The notes beneath the pieces are model-generated. The model saw only the letters and a program-made list of their open reading frames with translations. It was not told where the DNA came from and did no database searches. From positions 1-47,377 of the forward strand of contig MKTT01000133.1 of the NCBI GenBank assembly GCA_001898385.1: a stretch of 47,377 nucleotides of DNA, in the 5' to 3' direction. The position numbers and the translations under genes were made by a program. Origin of the DNA: Planctomycetales bacterium 71-10 (GTDB taxonomy: Bacteria; Planctomycetota; Planctomycetia; Isosphaerales; Isosphaeraceae). The stretch's first letter is position 1. Each line of letters begins with the position of its first letter. Shown in pieces: positions 6,833-15,021 of the stretch.

Positions 6833-9796
6833 TCAATCCACGAAGACGAACTCGTTCATGTTCAGGATCACCCGGCACGCGCTGGCGACGCCGTGCTCGG
6901 CGGCCAGGGAGTCCAGGGCGTCCAGCTCCGCGGGCGTCGGCTCGCGGGCGAGGGCCAGGGCGAAGGCCCGCGCGACCTGGGCGCGGCGGTCGCCGGCGGG
7001 CTCGGCGCGGGCGGCCAGGGCCTTCGCGGCGGTGAGCATCAGGCCGTTGTTGTAGAGGGCGAGGGCCTGGAGCGGCGATACGGATTCGCCGCGCTTCTCG
7101 ACCTGCATCGACGGGTCGGCGCAGTCGAGGACGGTCATGAACGGCTCGGGGCGCGAGCGGGCGAGGAAGCGGTAGATCGCCCGGCGTCGGATCGTCGGGT
7201 CGTCGGGCCGCATCAGCTCGTATTCGTAGTGCGGCGAGTGCTCGGGCCGCTCCATCACGAAGTCCCGGAACGCCGGGCCGTACATGGTCGGGTCGAGCAG
7301 GCCGGCGGCGGCGAGGGCGGAGTCGCGGACGGCCTCGGCCTCCAGCTTGCGGCGATGGCCGCGCCCGAGGTAGGCGTTCTCGGAGTCGACGGCCTGGGCG
7401 GCGGGATCGATGGCGGAGGACTGGCGATACGCGGCGCTGGCGACGATCAGCCGGTGCAGGTCCTTGAGCGAACGGCCGCCGTCGCGGAACTCGGCGGCGA
7501 GCCAGTCGAGCAACTCGGGGTGCGTCGGGGCCTGGCCCATCTTGCCGAAGTCGCTGGGCGTGGCGACGATCCCCCGGCCGAAGTGGTACTGCCAGACGCG
7601 GTTGACGATGACCCGCCAGGTCAGCGGGTTGCGGCCGTCGACCAGCCATCGGGCCAGCGCCGCGCGACGCTCGGACTCGGGGCGGTCGGGCGAGACGTGC
7701 AGGTCGCCGGGGAGTTCGCGGAAGACCTCCAGCGCCCCGGGGCCGACCTCCTTGAGGGGCCGGTCGACGCTGCCGCGATCGAGCACGAAGATGCGGCGGG
7801 GCCGGCCGCCGTCGGGCCCGGTGCCGCGGAACGGGGAGTCGCCGCCGTCGTGGATCGTCGCCGCGTAGACCGTCCCCGGCCGCGGCAGGGCCGAACGCTC
7901 GGCGTCGATCCGGGCCGACTCGGCGTCGGCCTCCTTCAGGCCCGCGAGCAAGGCCGGGTCGACGGCCCTCGCCAGATACGCCTCGCGCGCGGCCTGCAAC
8001 GCCTCCAGGTTCCCGCCCGACAGCCCGGGGGCGATCCCGTCGACGAGGTTGGCGGCGCGCCATCGCGGAGGGGCCTCGATCGTGTCGAGGGCCGAGACCG
8101 CGGCCCCGGCGGCGACGTTCGCGCCGGAGCGGTCGAGGACTTCCAGCTCGGCCAGGGCGAAGTGGTAATCGCTCTGGCGCTCGGCCAGTCGGACGGCCGT
8201 GACGCGGACGTAGCGGGCCGCGGCCTGGGCCGGGAACTCCTGGGCCGCGACGCCCGGGTTGGGCTCGTCGTCGTGCGATCGGTCGGCGATCGCGACGACG
8301 CCGCGCGCGAACGTCGGGTCGTCGGACGCTTCCACCTTGTAGCGGGGAGGGAAGCCGAAGCCGTCGCCGATGCCGTTGAAGTCGTCGCGGCACGGATGCA
8401 GCACGACGCGGGCGATCTCGACGGGCTTGCCGAGGTCGACCTGCACCCATTTCGCGTCGTCGTCGCGGGCCGCCAGGCCGCTGTGGTAGCCGTACTCGGG
8501 GCGGTCGGCGGGGGACTTCGCGGCGGCGACGAGGCGGTCCAGCTCGGCCAGCGCGGGGCCGGCCTGGGCGGCGATCGCGGCCGAGAGGCGGTTGCGCTCG
8601 CGGTCGACGTCGGCCTTGCGGGCGATCAGCTCGCGGGCCTTGCGGGCGGCGGCGGGGTCGGCGTAGAGCGGCCGGTCGGCGCGGTCGACGGCGGCGAAGA
8701 CGGCCTGGAGGCGGTAGTAGTCCTCCTGGGCGATCGGGTCGAACTTGTGGTTGTGGCACTGGGCGCAGCCGACGGTCAGCCCCAGGAACGTGTTCACGAC
8801 GTTCTGGATCACGTCGTCGCGGTCCATATGGCGGGCGACCTTGCCGTCGGACTTGGTCTCCGGGACCTCGGCGTGGCCGACGAAGTCCCACGGCCCGGCC
8901 GCGAGGAAGCCGAGGGCGGCGACGCCGTCGGGGTCGTCGGGGAAGAGGGCGTCGCCGGCCACCTGCTCGGCGACGAAGCGGTCGAACGGCTTGTCGGCGT
9001 TGAGCGAGCGGACGACGTAGTCGCGATACGGCCAGGCGTGGGGCCGGGGCTTGTCCTTGTCGTAGCCGTGCGAGTCGCCGTAATGGGCCACGTCCAGCCA
9101 GTGCCGCGCCCAGCGCTCGCCGTACCGGGGGCTGGCGAGGAGGCGGTCGACGAGCTTCTCGTAGGCCAGCGGGTCGGGGTCGGCGACGAACGCGGCGACT
9201 TCCTCCGGCGACGGCGGCAGGCCGGTCAGGTCGAAGAACAGCCGGCGGGCGAGCGTGCGGCGGTCGGCCTCGGGCGAGGGCTTCAGGCCCTTCTCGGCGA
9301 GCTTCGCGCGGAGGAAGGCGTCGATCGAGTTCCGAGGCGCGGGGGCGTCGGCGAAGGCGGGCGAGGCGGGGACGGCCGGCCGCTTCAGGGGCCGGAGCGA
9401 CCACCACGAGCGGGGGTCGTCGCCGTCCTCGGGCCACTCGGCGCCCTGGTCGATCCAGGACTTCAGCGCGGCCACCTGCGCGGGCGCGAGGCGTTCGCCC
9501 TTCGGCGGCATGACGCGGTCGGGGTCGGCCCCGGAGACGAGCTGGACGATCAGGCTGTTCTCGCCGTCGCCGGGCTCGATCGCCGCCCCTTCGTCGCCGC
9601 CGCGGAGGGCGGGCGCCTTGCGGTCCAGGCGGAGGCCGGCCTTGCGGGTCTCCGGCCCGTGGCAGGTGACGCAGCGGGCGGCGAGGATGGGCCGGATCTC
9701 GGCCTCGAAGTCGACACGCCGCCCCGCCGGCTCGTCGGCGAGGGCGGGCGCGACGAGGAGGAGCCCCAGCGCCGGCAGGAGCGATGATCGGGCCAT
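6833..9796 (-). CDS. Planctomycete cytochrome c / DUF1549 / discoidin / DUF1553 protein
   Basis: The product is 987 residues and starts MARSSLLPALGLLL with a Sec signal peptide. Domains in order are a PSCyt1-type haem c site (C42-V-T-C45-H46 with a distal Met in RVMPPKGER), DUF1549 (about 150-350, DLTGLPPSPEEV..FVADPDP), a discoidin (F5/8 type C)-like beta domain (about 440-560, WVQVDLGKPVEIARVVLH to HFALAELEV), and DUF1553 (about 690-960, NPLTWRVIVNRVWQYHFG.., YNNGLML). The family is periplasmic or surface-associated and amplified in planctomycetes; involvement in polysaccharide breakdown is proposed but not shown here. The discoidin insert suggests carbohydrate binding (inference). It is paired with the downstream DUF1501 gene. 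Confidence 0.93.
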   Translation of the reverse strand: MARSSLLPALGLLLVAPALADEPAGRRVDFEAEIRPILAARCVTCHGPETRKAGLRLDRKAPALRGGDEGAAIEPGDGENSLIVQLVSGADPDRVMPPKGERLAPAQVAALKSWIDQGAEWPEDGDDPRSWWSLRPLKRPAVPASPAFADAPAPRNSIDAFLRAKLAEKGLKPSPEADRRTLARRLFFDLTGLPPSPEEVAAFVADPDPLAYEKLVDRLLASPRYGERWARHWLDVAHYGDSHGYDKDKPRPHAWPYRDYVVRSLNADKPFDRFVAEQVAGDALFPDDPDGVAALGFLAAGPWDFVGHAEVPETKSDGKVARHMDRDDVIQNVVNTFLGLTVGCAQCHNHKFDPIAQEDYYRLQAVFAAVDRADRPLYADPAAARKARELIARKADVDRERNRLSAAIAAQAGPALAELDRLVAAAKSPADRPEYGYHSGLAARDDDAKWVQVDLGKPVEIARVVLHPCRDDFNGIGDGFGFPPRYKVEASDDPTFARGVVAIADRSHDDEPNPGVAAQEFPAQAAARYVRVTAVRLAERQSDYHFALAELEVLDRSGANVAAGAAVSALDTIEAPPRWRAANLVDGIAPGLSGGNLEALQAAREAYLARAVDPALLAGLKEADAESARIDAERSALPRPGTVYAATIHDGGDSPFRGTGPDGGRPRRIFVLDRGSVDRPLKEVGPGALEVFRELPGDLHVSPDRPESERRAALARWLVDGRNPLTWRVIVNRVWQYHFGRGIVATPSDFGKMGQAPTHPELLDWLAAEFRDGGRSLKDLHRLIVASAAYRQSSAIDPAAQAVDSENAYLGRGHRRKLEAEAVRDSALAAAGLLDPTMYGPAFRDFVMERPEHSPHYEYELMRPDDPTIRRRAIYRFLARSRPEPFMTVLDCADPSMQVEKRGESVSPLQALALYNNGLMLTAAKALAARAEPAGDRRAQVARAFALALAREPTPAELDALDSLAAEHGVASACRVILNMNEFVFVD

Positions 9797-9844
9797 GACG
9801 AACGACTCCGGAGGCCGTGTCCGCGCATCCATGAAGACGTCGTC

Positions 9845-9850
9845 ATCATA
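9845..9850 (-). promoter_or_regulatory. Candidate -10 box for the DUF1549/DUF1553 gene
   Basis: TATGAT on the minus strand lies 49 bases before the ATG at 9796 in otherwise GC-rich sequence. No -35 match was seen. Confidence 0.35.
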
Positions 9851-9878
9851 GCCCGATCCCGGCCGCCGGGCGAGGGGG

Positions 9879-11981
9879 TCACGCCTGGGGACGGTTGCGG
9901 GTCTGCGAGAGGGGGCCGATCTGCTCCAGGCCGGGGACGTAGGTCACGCCGCCGCGGCCGGCGTAGGGCCGCTCGGTGGAGAGGATCGAGACGTTGTCGC
10001 GGCGGTTGATCCGGACGTGGCCCACCGGCTGGCCGACGATCGTCGAGTTCGTCACGCTCTGGAACGAGATCAGGTTCAGCAGCCCGCTGTCGTTCAGGAC
10101 CATGCCGTCGGCGGTCGAGCCTCGGATGGACTGGATCGTCCCCTGGACGTCGATCAGGACCGAGCCGGCGAGGTCGGGCCGGAAGCTCTCGCTGAGGTCG
10201 GAGAGCTGGTTGGGGTAGTCCAGGACGATCGAGCCGCGGGACGTCTGCGTCACCTGGCTGTAGAGCCGGATCGTGTTCGGCGCCGACGCCCCGTTCGCCG
10301 TGCCGGTGTTGACCGCGAAGCTGCGGTCGACGCTCCCCACCGAGGTCGCCACGTCGTCCGGGTTGCCCGAGGGGATCGGGACGTAGGGGGTGAAGGCCCG
10401 CTGCTGGACCGTCGAGAAGCGGTTCACCAGGTCCTGGCCGCCGCTCGGGTCGGCCTGCGTCCCGGTCACGGCCACGTTGAGGTAGCCGAGCTGGTTCTCC
10501 AGCGGCTGGAGCGAGTTGAACGTGGCGGCGACCGACGTGTAGATGTTGTTCGACCCCGGGATGCCCGTGATCCCGCCCAGGAGCGACAGCCCGGCCGGCG
10601 GCGTGTACGGCGACGGGTTCCCCGCCGGCGCGACGGCCGTCCCGGCGGCCAGGCTGGCCGTCACGTCGACCTGCTGGAGCTGGTTCGCGTCCGGGTCTCC
10701 GATGACCGTGTAGGCGTCGGTCGACCCCGTGGCGTAGAACCCGGCCGGCACCGTGAACGAGCCCAGCGCCGTGCCGTAGGTGGCGTCGTAGGCGGAGATC
10801 GCCGAGCCCGTGTTGACCAGCAGGACCAGGCGGCCGCCGTCGCGGCCCAGCGACAGGCCGACGTCGGCCGGCGAGCCGGGGACGGAGATCGGCGCGAACG
10901 TCCCGTCGACGGCGCCCTCGCCGTCGTTGAGGTCGAGCTGGAACCGCAGCACGCGCCCGGTCGTCGGGTCGTAGCCGAAGATCCGAGGGTCGGTCTGGAG
11001 GTCGGGGACGGTCGCCAGGTCGCCGTCGATCTTGTCGATGGTGATGACCACGCCCGGCGGCGGGGGCGGCAGGCCCGGGTCGCCGTTGGTCGACTGGAGG
11101 ACGATGTTGCCCGCCGAGAGGAACTCGCCGTCGCCGCCCGCGAGGGTCTGGACGAGGAAGACGTCGGTGATGACCGTGTTGCCGCTCGTCGAGGAGGACG
11201 AGGACGAGGACGAGGTGGATGTGTCGGTCGCGATGATGTTCGCCAGGCTGGCGTTGTACGTCGGCGAGTTCCCCCGCGCGTCGTAGCGCTGGGAGGCGTC
11301 CTCCAGGCCGGTCAGCTCGCGGAGCTGGATCTGGGAGCCGGCCGCCGCCGACCGCAGCCCGAGCACGCCGATGCCGGCCTCGGCGTTGATCGTGCCGCCG
11401 GGGATCAGGTCGAACTGCCGCAGGTTGATCATGCCGATCACCGGCGACCCCACGCCGCTGACGCTGTTCTGCGCGCCGGCCTCCGCCTGCGTCAGGCTGA
11501 AGACGCTGGCCAGGTCGGCCCGGCCGTTCCCGCCCTGGACGTTGGCCACGATCTTGGTGTAGGAGTTCGACAGGCCGTAGCGGAGGTTGAGCGCGCCGGA
11601 GGAGTCGACGTAGGTCCCCTCCAGGCTGCCGCGGCCCTGGATCGAGAGGACGACGCGGGCCCCGCGGGGCGTCGTGTACGAGAACTGCTGGTAGTTCTTC
11701 GCGAAGGTCCCGCCGCCGGACTGCACGGCCGGCGTGGCCCGCGACGCGGACGGCGAAGCCGCACGCACGCCGGCGGCCGTCGCCGCGTAGAGGGTCGGCG
11801 CCTCCTCGGCCGTCGTCGCCGGGAGGTCGACCTTGGCCGTCGTCATCGGGTCGACGTTCGCGCCGGTCGACATCGCGCCGAGGGGGTCGGCGCTCATGAC
11901 CCGGCGCTCCTCCAACCCTTCCATGATGGGGCGGGCCCGACGCAGCAGGCTCCTCCTGTTGTCCGACGGCGAGCGTCCCAT
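9879..11981 (-). CDS. Secreted/surface protein with N-terminal LExR-type motif
   Basis: The product is 700 residues. A perfect AGGAGG lies seven bases before the ATG at 11981, fixing the start. Near the N-terminus MEGLEERRVMSA (residues 20-31) resembles the LEPR-XLL / LExRxLLSA motif found at the start of many large secreted planctomycete proteins. The rest is Gly/Ser/Thr/Ala/Val-rich, beta-predicted and cysteine-free. It has a serine run (TSTSSSSSSSSTSGN near 265-280), proline stretches, and repeated strands resembling a WD/NHL-like propeller (LGRDGGRLVLLVNTGS; AYDATYGTALGSFTVPAGF). It is probably a cell-surface or adhesin-like protein; binding partners are unknown. It is transcribed away from the PAKE-repeat gene at 12380. 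Confidence 0.8.
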   Translation of the reverse strand: MGRSPSDNRRSLLRRARPIMEGLEERRVMSADPLGAMSTGANVDPMTTAKVDLPATTAEEAPTLYAATAAGVRAASPSASRATPAVQSGGGTFAKNYQQFSYTTPRGARVVLSIQGRGSLEGTYVDSSGALNLRYGLSNSYTKIVANVQGGNGRADLASVFSLTQAEAGAQNSVSGVGSPVIGMINLRQFDLIPGGTINAEAGIGVLGLRSAAAGSQIQLRELTGLEDASQRYDARGNSPTYNASLANIIATDTSTSSSSSSSSTSGNTVITDVFLVQTLAGGDGEFLSAGNIVLQSTNGDPGLPPPPPGVVITIDKIDGDLATVPDLQTDPRIFGYDPTTGRVLRFQLDLNDGEGAVDGTFAPISVPGSPADVGLSLGRDGGRLVLLVNTGSAISAYDATYGTALGSFTVPAGFYATGSTDAYTVIGDPDANQLQQVDVTASLAAGTAVAPAGNPSPYTPPAGLSLLGGITGIPGSNNIYTSVAATFNSLQPLENQLGYLNVAVTGTQADPSGGQDLVNRFSTVQQRAFTPYVPIPSGNPDDVATSVGSVDRSFAVNTGTANGASAPNTIRLYSQVTQTSRGSIVLDYPNQLSDLSESFRPDLAGSVLIDVQGTIQSIRGSTADGMVLNDSGLLNLISFQSVTNSTIVGQPVGHVRINRRDNVSILSTERPYAGRGGVTYVPGLEQIGPLSQTRNRPQA

Positions 11982-12379
11982 CGCATCCCCTCCTGATACT
12001 TGCCGGGCGAACATGCCGCCGCCCTCGCCCTTCCATGGCCTACCACCTATCATTTCGGCAATCCGGGCCTCCCGCATAACTCATCCCGCCCCGACCATCG
12101 CCGCGAGGCATGCGATCGCGGCCCGCGGAACATGCGGCAAATGGGGGACATGCGCACGCCGGGCGGCCTCCGCGGGGCGTCGCGAAGCCCGCGCGGCGCG
12201 GCCGACGTCCCCTAGCGGCCGGGAATTACGGCCGTTACATTGGCGGAAAGCGACCGCCGGGACGTACTGGTGGCGGGGAAGGATGAATGAAGTCGACGTC
12301 GGGAACGACGCCCCCGCCGCGGCCGGCCTCGCCGCCGCGCGACGACCGGCGAAGGTATCGAGTCGAGTAAAGGAGAACG
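11982..12379. other. Divergent intergenic region
   Basis: This 398-base interval lies between divergent secreted-protein genes. Both have strong ribosome binding sites at its edges (AGGAGG near 11989-11994 on the minus strand; AAAGGAG at 12368-12374 on the plus strand). A CGGCCG-N7-CGGCCG pair (12216-12234) and a TACATT box (12236-12241) form the only AT-containing candidate promoter/operator for the plus gene, implying a leader of about 130 bases. No gene is seen. Confidence 0.4.
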
Positions 12380-13183
12380 ATGGTGCTGCGCCGCAATCTC
12401 TGGCTGGCCTGGTCCGCGGGCCTCGTGGTGTCGTGGGGCGTCCTCGGGACGGCCGGCGCGTCCGCCCAGGAGGAGAAGAAGGTCGAGGCCCCGCCGGCCG
12501 AGGCCAAGCCCGAGGCCCCCAAGGAGGAGGCCAAGCCCGCCGAGGCCCCCAAGCCCGCCGAGGAGCCGAAGAAGGAGGAGGTCGCCGCCGAGTCCGCCCC
12601 GCCGACCATCCCGCCCGAGGTCGAGGCCAAGCTCGAGGCCGCCCGCAAGGCCGTCGCCGAGGCGATCGTCGCCGCGCAGGACGCCGGGCTCGTCGACAGC
12701 TCCATCGACCCGCCGCCCGTCCTCGACATCCTGGTCAAGGGCTACGCCGACGACGGCAAGCTCCTGAAGAACAAGGACGGCAAGAAGCCCTACGCCGTCT
12801 CCCCCGAGGTCTTCGCCGCCTGGTTCACCAGCTACGGCAAGGTCGACGGCGTGAACTACGTCAACGACGTCCGCATCCTCAGCCCGAACGCCGGCCTCAA
12901 GGCCCTGTTCGACCAGCGGGCCGCCATCCTCAACCGCCACATCGAGGCCGTCCGCAAGGAGAAGGCCCCCGCAGCCGCCCCGGCCCCGGCCGAGGCCCCC
13001 AAGGAGGAGCCCAAGCCCGCCGAGGAGCCGAAGAAGGAAGAGGCCAAGCCCGCCGAGGAGGCCAAGCCCGCCGAGGCCCCCAAGGAAGAGGCCAAGCCGG
13101 CCGAGGCCCCCAAGGAAGAGGCCAAGCCGGCCGAGGCCCCCAAGGCCGAGGAGGCCAAGCCGGCCGAGGCCCCCAAGGGCTGA
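12380..13183 (+). CDS. Secreted Pro/Ala/Lys/Glu-repeat protein
   Basis: The product is 267 residues with AAAGGAG five bases before the ATG. Residues 1-30 form a signal peptide cleaved near ASAQE. Two low-complexity PAKE segments (about 31-75 and 195-267, repeating EAPKEEAKPA) flank a compact region of about 115 residues (PPTIPPEVEAKLEAARKAVA to AILNRHIEAVRKEK). The compact core has no catalytic motif I recognise; its VSPEVFAAWFTSYGKVDGVNY section looks folded. Highly charged PAKE arms suggest an extended spacer in the periplasm or cell wall (inference). It stands alone between divergent and repeat sequences. Confidence 0.8.
   Translation: MVLRRNLWLAWSAGLVVSWGVLGTAGASAQEEKKVEAPPAEAKPEAPKEEAKPAEAPKPAEEPKKEEVAAESAPPTIPPEVEAKLEAARKAVAEAIVAAQDAGLVDSSIDPPPVLDILVKGYADDGKLLKNKDGKKPYAVSPEVFAAWFTSYGKVDGVNYVNDVRILSPNAGLKALFDQRAAILNRHIEAVRKEKAPAAAPAPAEAPKEEPKPAEEPKKEEAKPAEEAKPAEAPKEEAKPAEAPKEEAKPAEAPKAEEAKPAEAPKG
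13071..13180 (+). repeat. 30-base tandem repeat inside the PAKE gene
   Basis: Near-identical 30-base units encode AEAPKEEAKP about three and a half times at the 3' end of the gene, the last unit altered by an extra GAG-rich insertion. The array is likely to vary in length between strains (inference). Confidence 0.75.
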
Positions 13184-13221
13184 GCCGGCGAGCGAGTGCG
13201 ACGTCCTCGCCGGCCTCGGCG

Positions 13222-13461
13222 ATCATCCTTCTCCCCTCGTGGGAAAAGGTGGCCGAAGGCCGGATGAGGGGGACGACCGCCGTCGCCCCTCTTGGCCGCC
13301 CTCCCCGTAGGCTGGGTCGGGACCCAGCCCGGAGGAGGCGTCGCATATCCCGGGCTGGGTCCCGACCCAGCCTACGAGGCTTGAAGTCCGGGGCATCGGG
13401 TCGCCCCCCCCTCATCCGCCCCTCCGGGGCACCTTCTCCCACGAGGGGAGAAGGGGGGATT
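13222..13461. repeat. Composite inverted hairpin repeat, copy 3, with nested palindrome
   Basis: The left arm (13222-13272) has CCTTCTCCCCTCGTGGG..AAAAGG, then GGCC-GAA-GGCC, then GGATGAGGGGGA. The right arm (about 13406-13461) is its inverted counterpart with GCCCC-TCC-GGGGC. Between them sits an unrelated perfect palindrome pair (13306-13376). The element is 39 bases 3' of the PAKE gene and about 100 bases before the cyclase start. The whole 13184-13563 interval contains no gene. Confidence 0.85.
13306..13376. repeat. Perfect 27-base inverted repeat (GCTGGGTC family)
   Basis: Arms at 13306-13332 and 13350-13376 are exact reverse complements, starting CGTAGGCTGGGTCGGGAC, with a 17-base spacer. 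Each arm is itself near-palindromic (CTGGGTC-GG-GACCCAG), so a four-way cruciform is possible. A second copy is at 23721-23795. Confidence 0.9.
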
Positions 13462-13563
13462 CCTGCTCGCTCCCCCATCGCCACTCGTCGGCCTTCGCGC
13501 CCGGGACGACCTTCCGGGCGTGCTTCATTGTCAACCCGACCGCATCGCCCGAGGCCCGAATCC

Positions 13564-14601
13564 GTGACCCCGCCCAACACGTCCAAGGGGACCGCCCCGC
13601 TGCCGATCCTGTCGATCGCGTCGGGCAGCGCGCAGAGGCTGGGGGCGTCGGCGGTGCTGGTGATGCCGGAGGGGCCCCTGGAGTGGGACCTCGTCCGCTC
13701 GGTGGCCAACGGCGGCGTCACCTTCCTGATCGCCACGTCCTCCGAACGCCAGTTGGAGGCGATCCGGGAGGCCGGTCTGGTCGGGATCGAGCTGGAGCCG
13801 ACCGAGGCGGCCATCGCCGAGCGGATCACGCTGGCGCTGATCGAGGCCGTGGCCAACGACCACGTCAAGGCGGGTGCCCGCGTGGCCGTCGTCTACTCGG
13901 GCTTCGAGGCCGAGGCGCTCGACTCCATCAGCGTCATCCGCCTGGGCGAGCACCTGGAGCGGCTGACCGCGCGAGACCTCCGGGCGCTGGAGACCTCGGT
14001 CCCGTTCGACACCCTCAAGGCCGTGGTCGACGCGGCCGTCGAGATCGGCCGCGAGGGCCGCGAGGGGAAGGCGGTGGGCTCGCTGATCGTCGTCGGCGAC
14101 GCCCGCAACGTGCTGGCCCGCACCCGCCCCCTGGGCTTCGACCCGTTCAAGGGCTACCGCCGCAAGGAGCGGAACGTCCGCGACCTGCGCGTGCGCGAGG
14201 CGATCAAGGAGATCGCCCAAATGGACGGGGCCTTCGTGGTGGGCCGCGACGGCACCGTCGAGGCCGCCTGCCGGCTGATCGACGCCCCCGTCGCCGGCCT
14301 GACGCTCCCCAAGGGCCTGGGGACGCGGCACTGGGCCGCCGCGGCCATCACCAGCGTCACCAAGTCCGTCGCCGTGGTCGTCAGCCAGTCGACCGGCTCC
14401 GTCCGCATCTTCCAGGACGGCGACGTCATCCTCCGCATCGCCCCCATGCGCCACGCCCGCGCCATGAAGTGGCAGGACGCCGAGAGCGAGCCCGGCGAGC
14501 CCCCCCGCGCCCGCGATCGGGAGCGGGACAGGGACCGCGAGAAGCCCGCCCCCAGGTCGACACCGGCCGAGGGGGGCCCCGCGTCGTCGAAATCGGGCTG
14601 A
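13564..14601 (+). CDS. CdaZ/DacZ-type diadenylate cyclase (c-di-AMP synthase)
   Basis: The product is 345 residues, starting at GTG 13564 with GAGG nine bases upstream; no in-frame ATG precedes the conserved region. Residues about 12-180 resemble the pyruvate-kinase C-terminal-like domain found in archaeal CdaZ/DacZ enzymes (VLVMPEGPLEWDLVRSVANG). Residues about 185-300 form the DAC domain with D221-G-A (QMDGAFVVGRDG) and GTRHWAAAAIT (254-264). DAC enzymes join two ATP into c-di-AMP in a DGA/RHR active site. Here the third residue of RHR is Trp257, so activity needs testing. The tail (310-345) is Arg/Glu-rich and disordered. It converges with a minus-strand gene 10 bases away. Confidence 0.85.
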   Translation: MTPPNTSKGTAPLPILSIASGSAQRLGASAVLVMPEGPLEWDLVRSVANGGVTFLIATSSERQLEAIREAGLVGIELEPTEAAIAERITLALIEAVANDHVKAGARVAVVYSGFEAEALDSISVIRLGEHLERLTARDLRALETSVPFDTLKAVVDAAVEIGREGREGKAVGSLIVVGDARNVLARTRPLGFDPFKGYRRKERNVRDLRVREAIKEIAQMDGAFVVGRDGTVEAACRLIDAPVAGLTLPKGLGTRHWAAAAITSVTKSVAVVVSQSTGSVRIFQDGDVILRIAPMRHARAMKWQDAESEPGEPPRARDRERDRDREKPAPRSTPAEGGPASSKSG

Positions 14602-14611
14602 CGGCGTCGTC

Positions 14612-15004
14612 TCAAGTCCGTCGCCTACCGACGACCGACAGCCAGACGCCCCCGACGATCGCCCCGACGAGCATCCCCACACAGGCGTAGAAGAGCGCAA
14701 GCGCCGCCGTGGCCAACGCGAATCCGACGGACCAGCCGCTCGCGGTCAGGGACTTGAGGGCGATGAAGAAGAGGGTCGCCATCGCCGCGTAGGAAGACAC
14801 GCCGCCGAAGACGGCCCCGGCCACGATCCGATCCCCCCCTTCCCGGCTGCACAGCCACGCGCCGACGACCGGCCCGCCGAACGCCACCCCCAGCAACATC
14901 GCCGCGAGCGGCCACCGACACGCGGCGGCGGCGACGGCCGTCGCGAACATCATCGACCGCAGGCTCCAGCGAAATGGAGACATCGCGAACCTCGCTCGCA
15001 TCAT
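14612..15004 (-). CDS. Small planctomycete membrane protein
   Basis: The product is 130 residues. AGGA precedes tandem ATGs at 15004 and 15001; either may be used. The N-terminus FRWSLRSMMFATAVAAAACRW matches a recurrent planctomycete pattern in which 'SLRxLL/MM' leads into the first membrane helix. Three or four further helices follow (about 28-45, 57-80, 90-115), rich in Ala/Gly. It has no functional motif and a basic C-terminus (VVGRRRT). It is last in a minus-strand series with the Rieske, DUF1883 and two-helix membrane genes. Confidence 0.7.
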   Translation of the reverse strand: MMRARFAMSPFRWSLRSMMFATAVAAAACRWPLAAMLLGVAFGGPVVGAWLCSREGGDRIVAGAVFGGVSSYAAMATLFFIALKSLTASGWSVGFALATAALALFYACVGMLVGAIVGGVWLSVVGRRRT

Positions 15005-15021
15005 CCGTCCTGCTTGACGCC

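Noticed and set aside
6677..9787. A 1036-residue open frame on the plus strand opposite the DUF1549/DUF1553 gene
   Set aside because: It is Arg/Gly/Val/Asp-rich with no domain and arises because GC-rich codons of the real minus-strand gene lack stops in the mirror frame. The same applies to plus 294-1589, plus 10017-11996, minus 17330-19948, minus 23844-25994 and plus 43557-46250.
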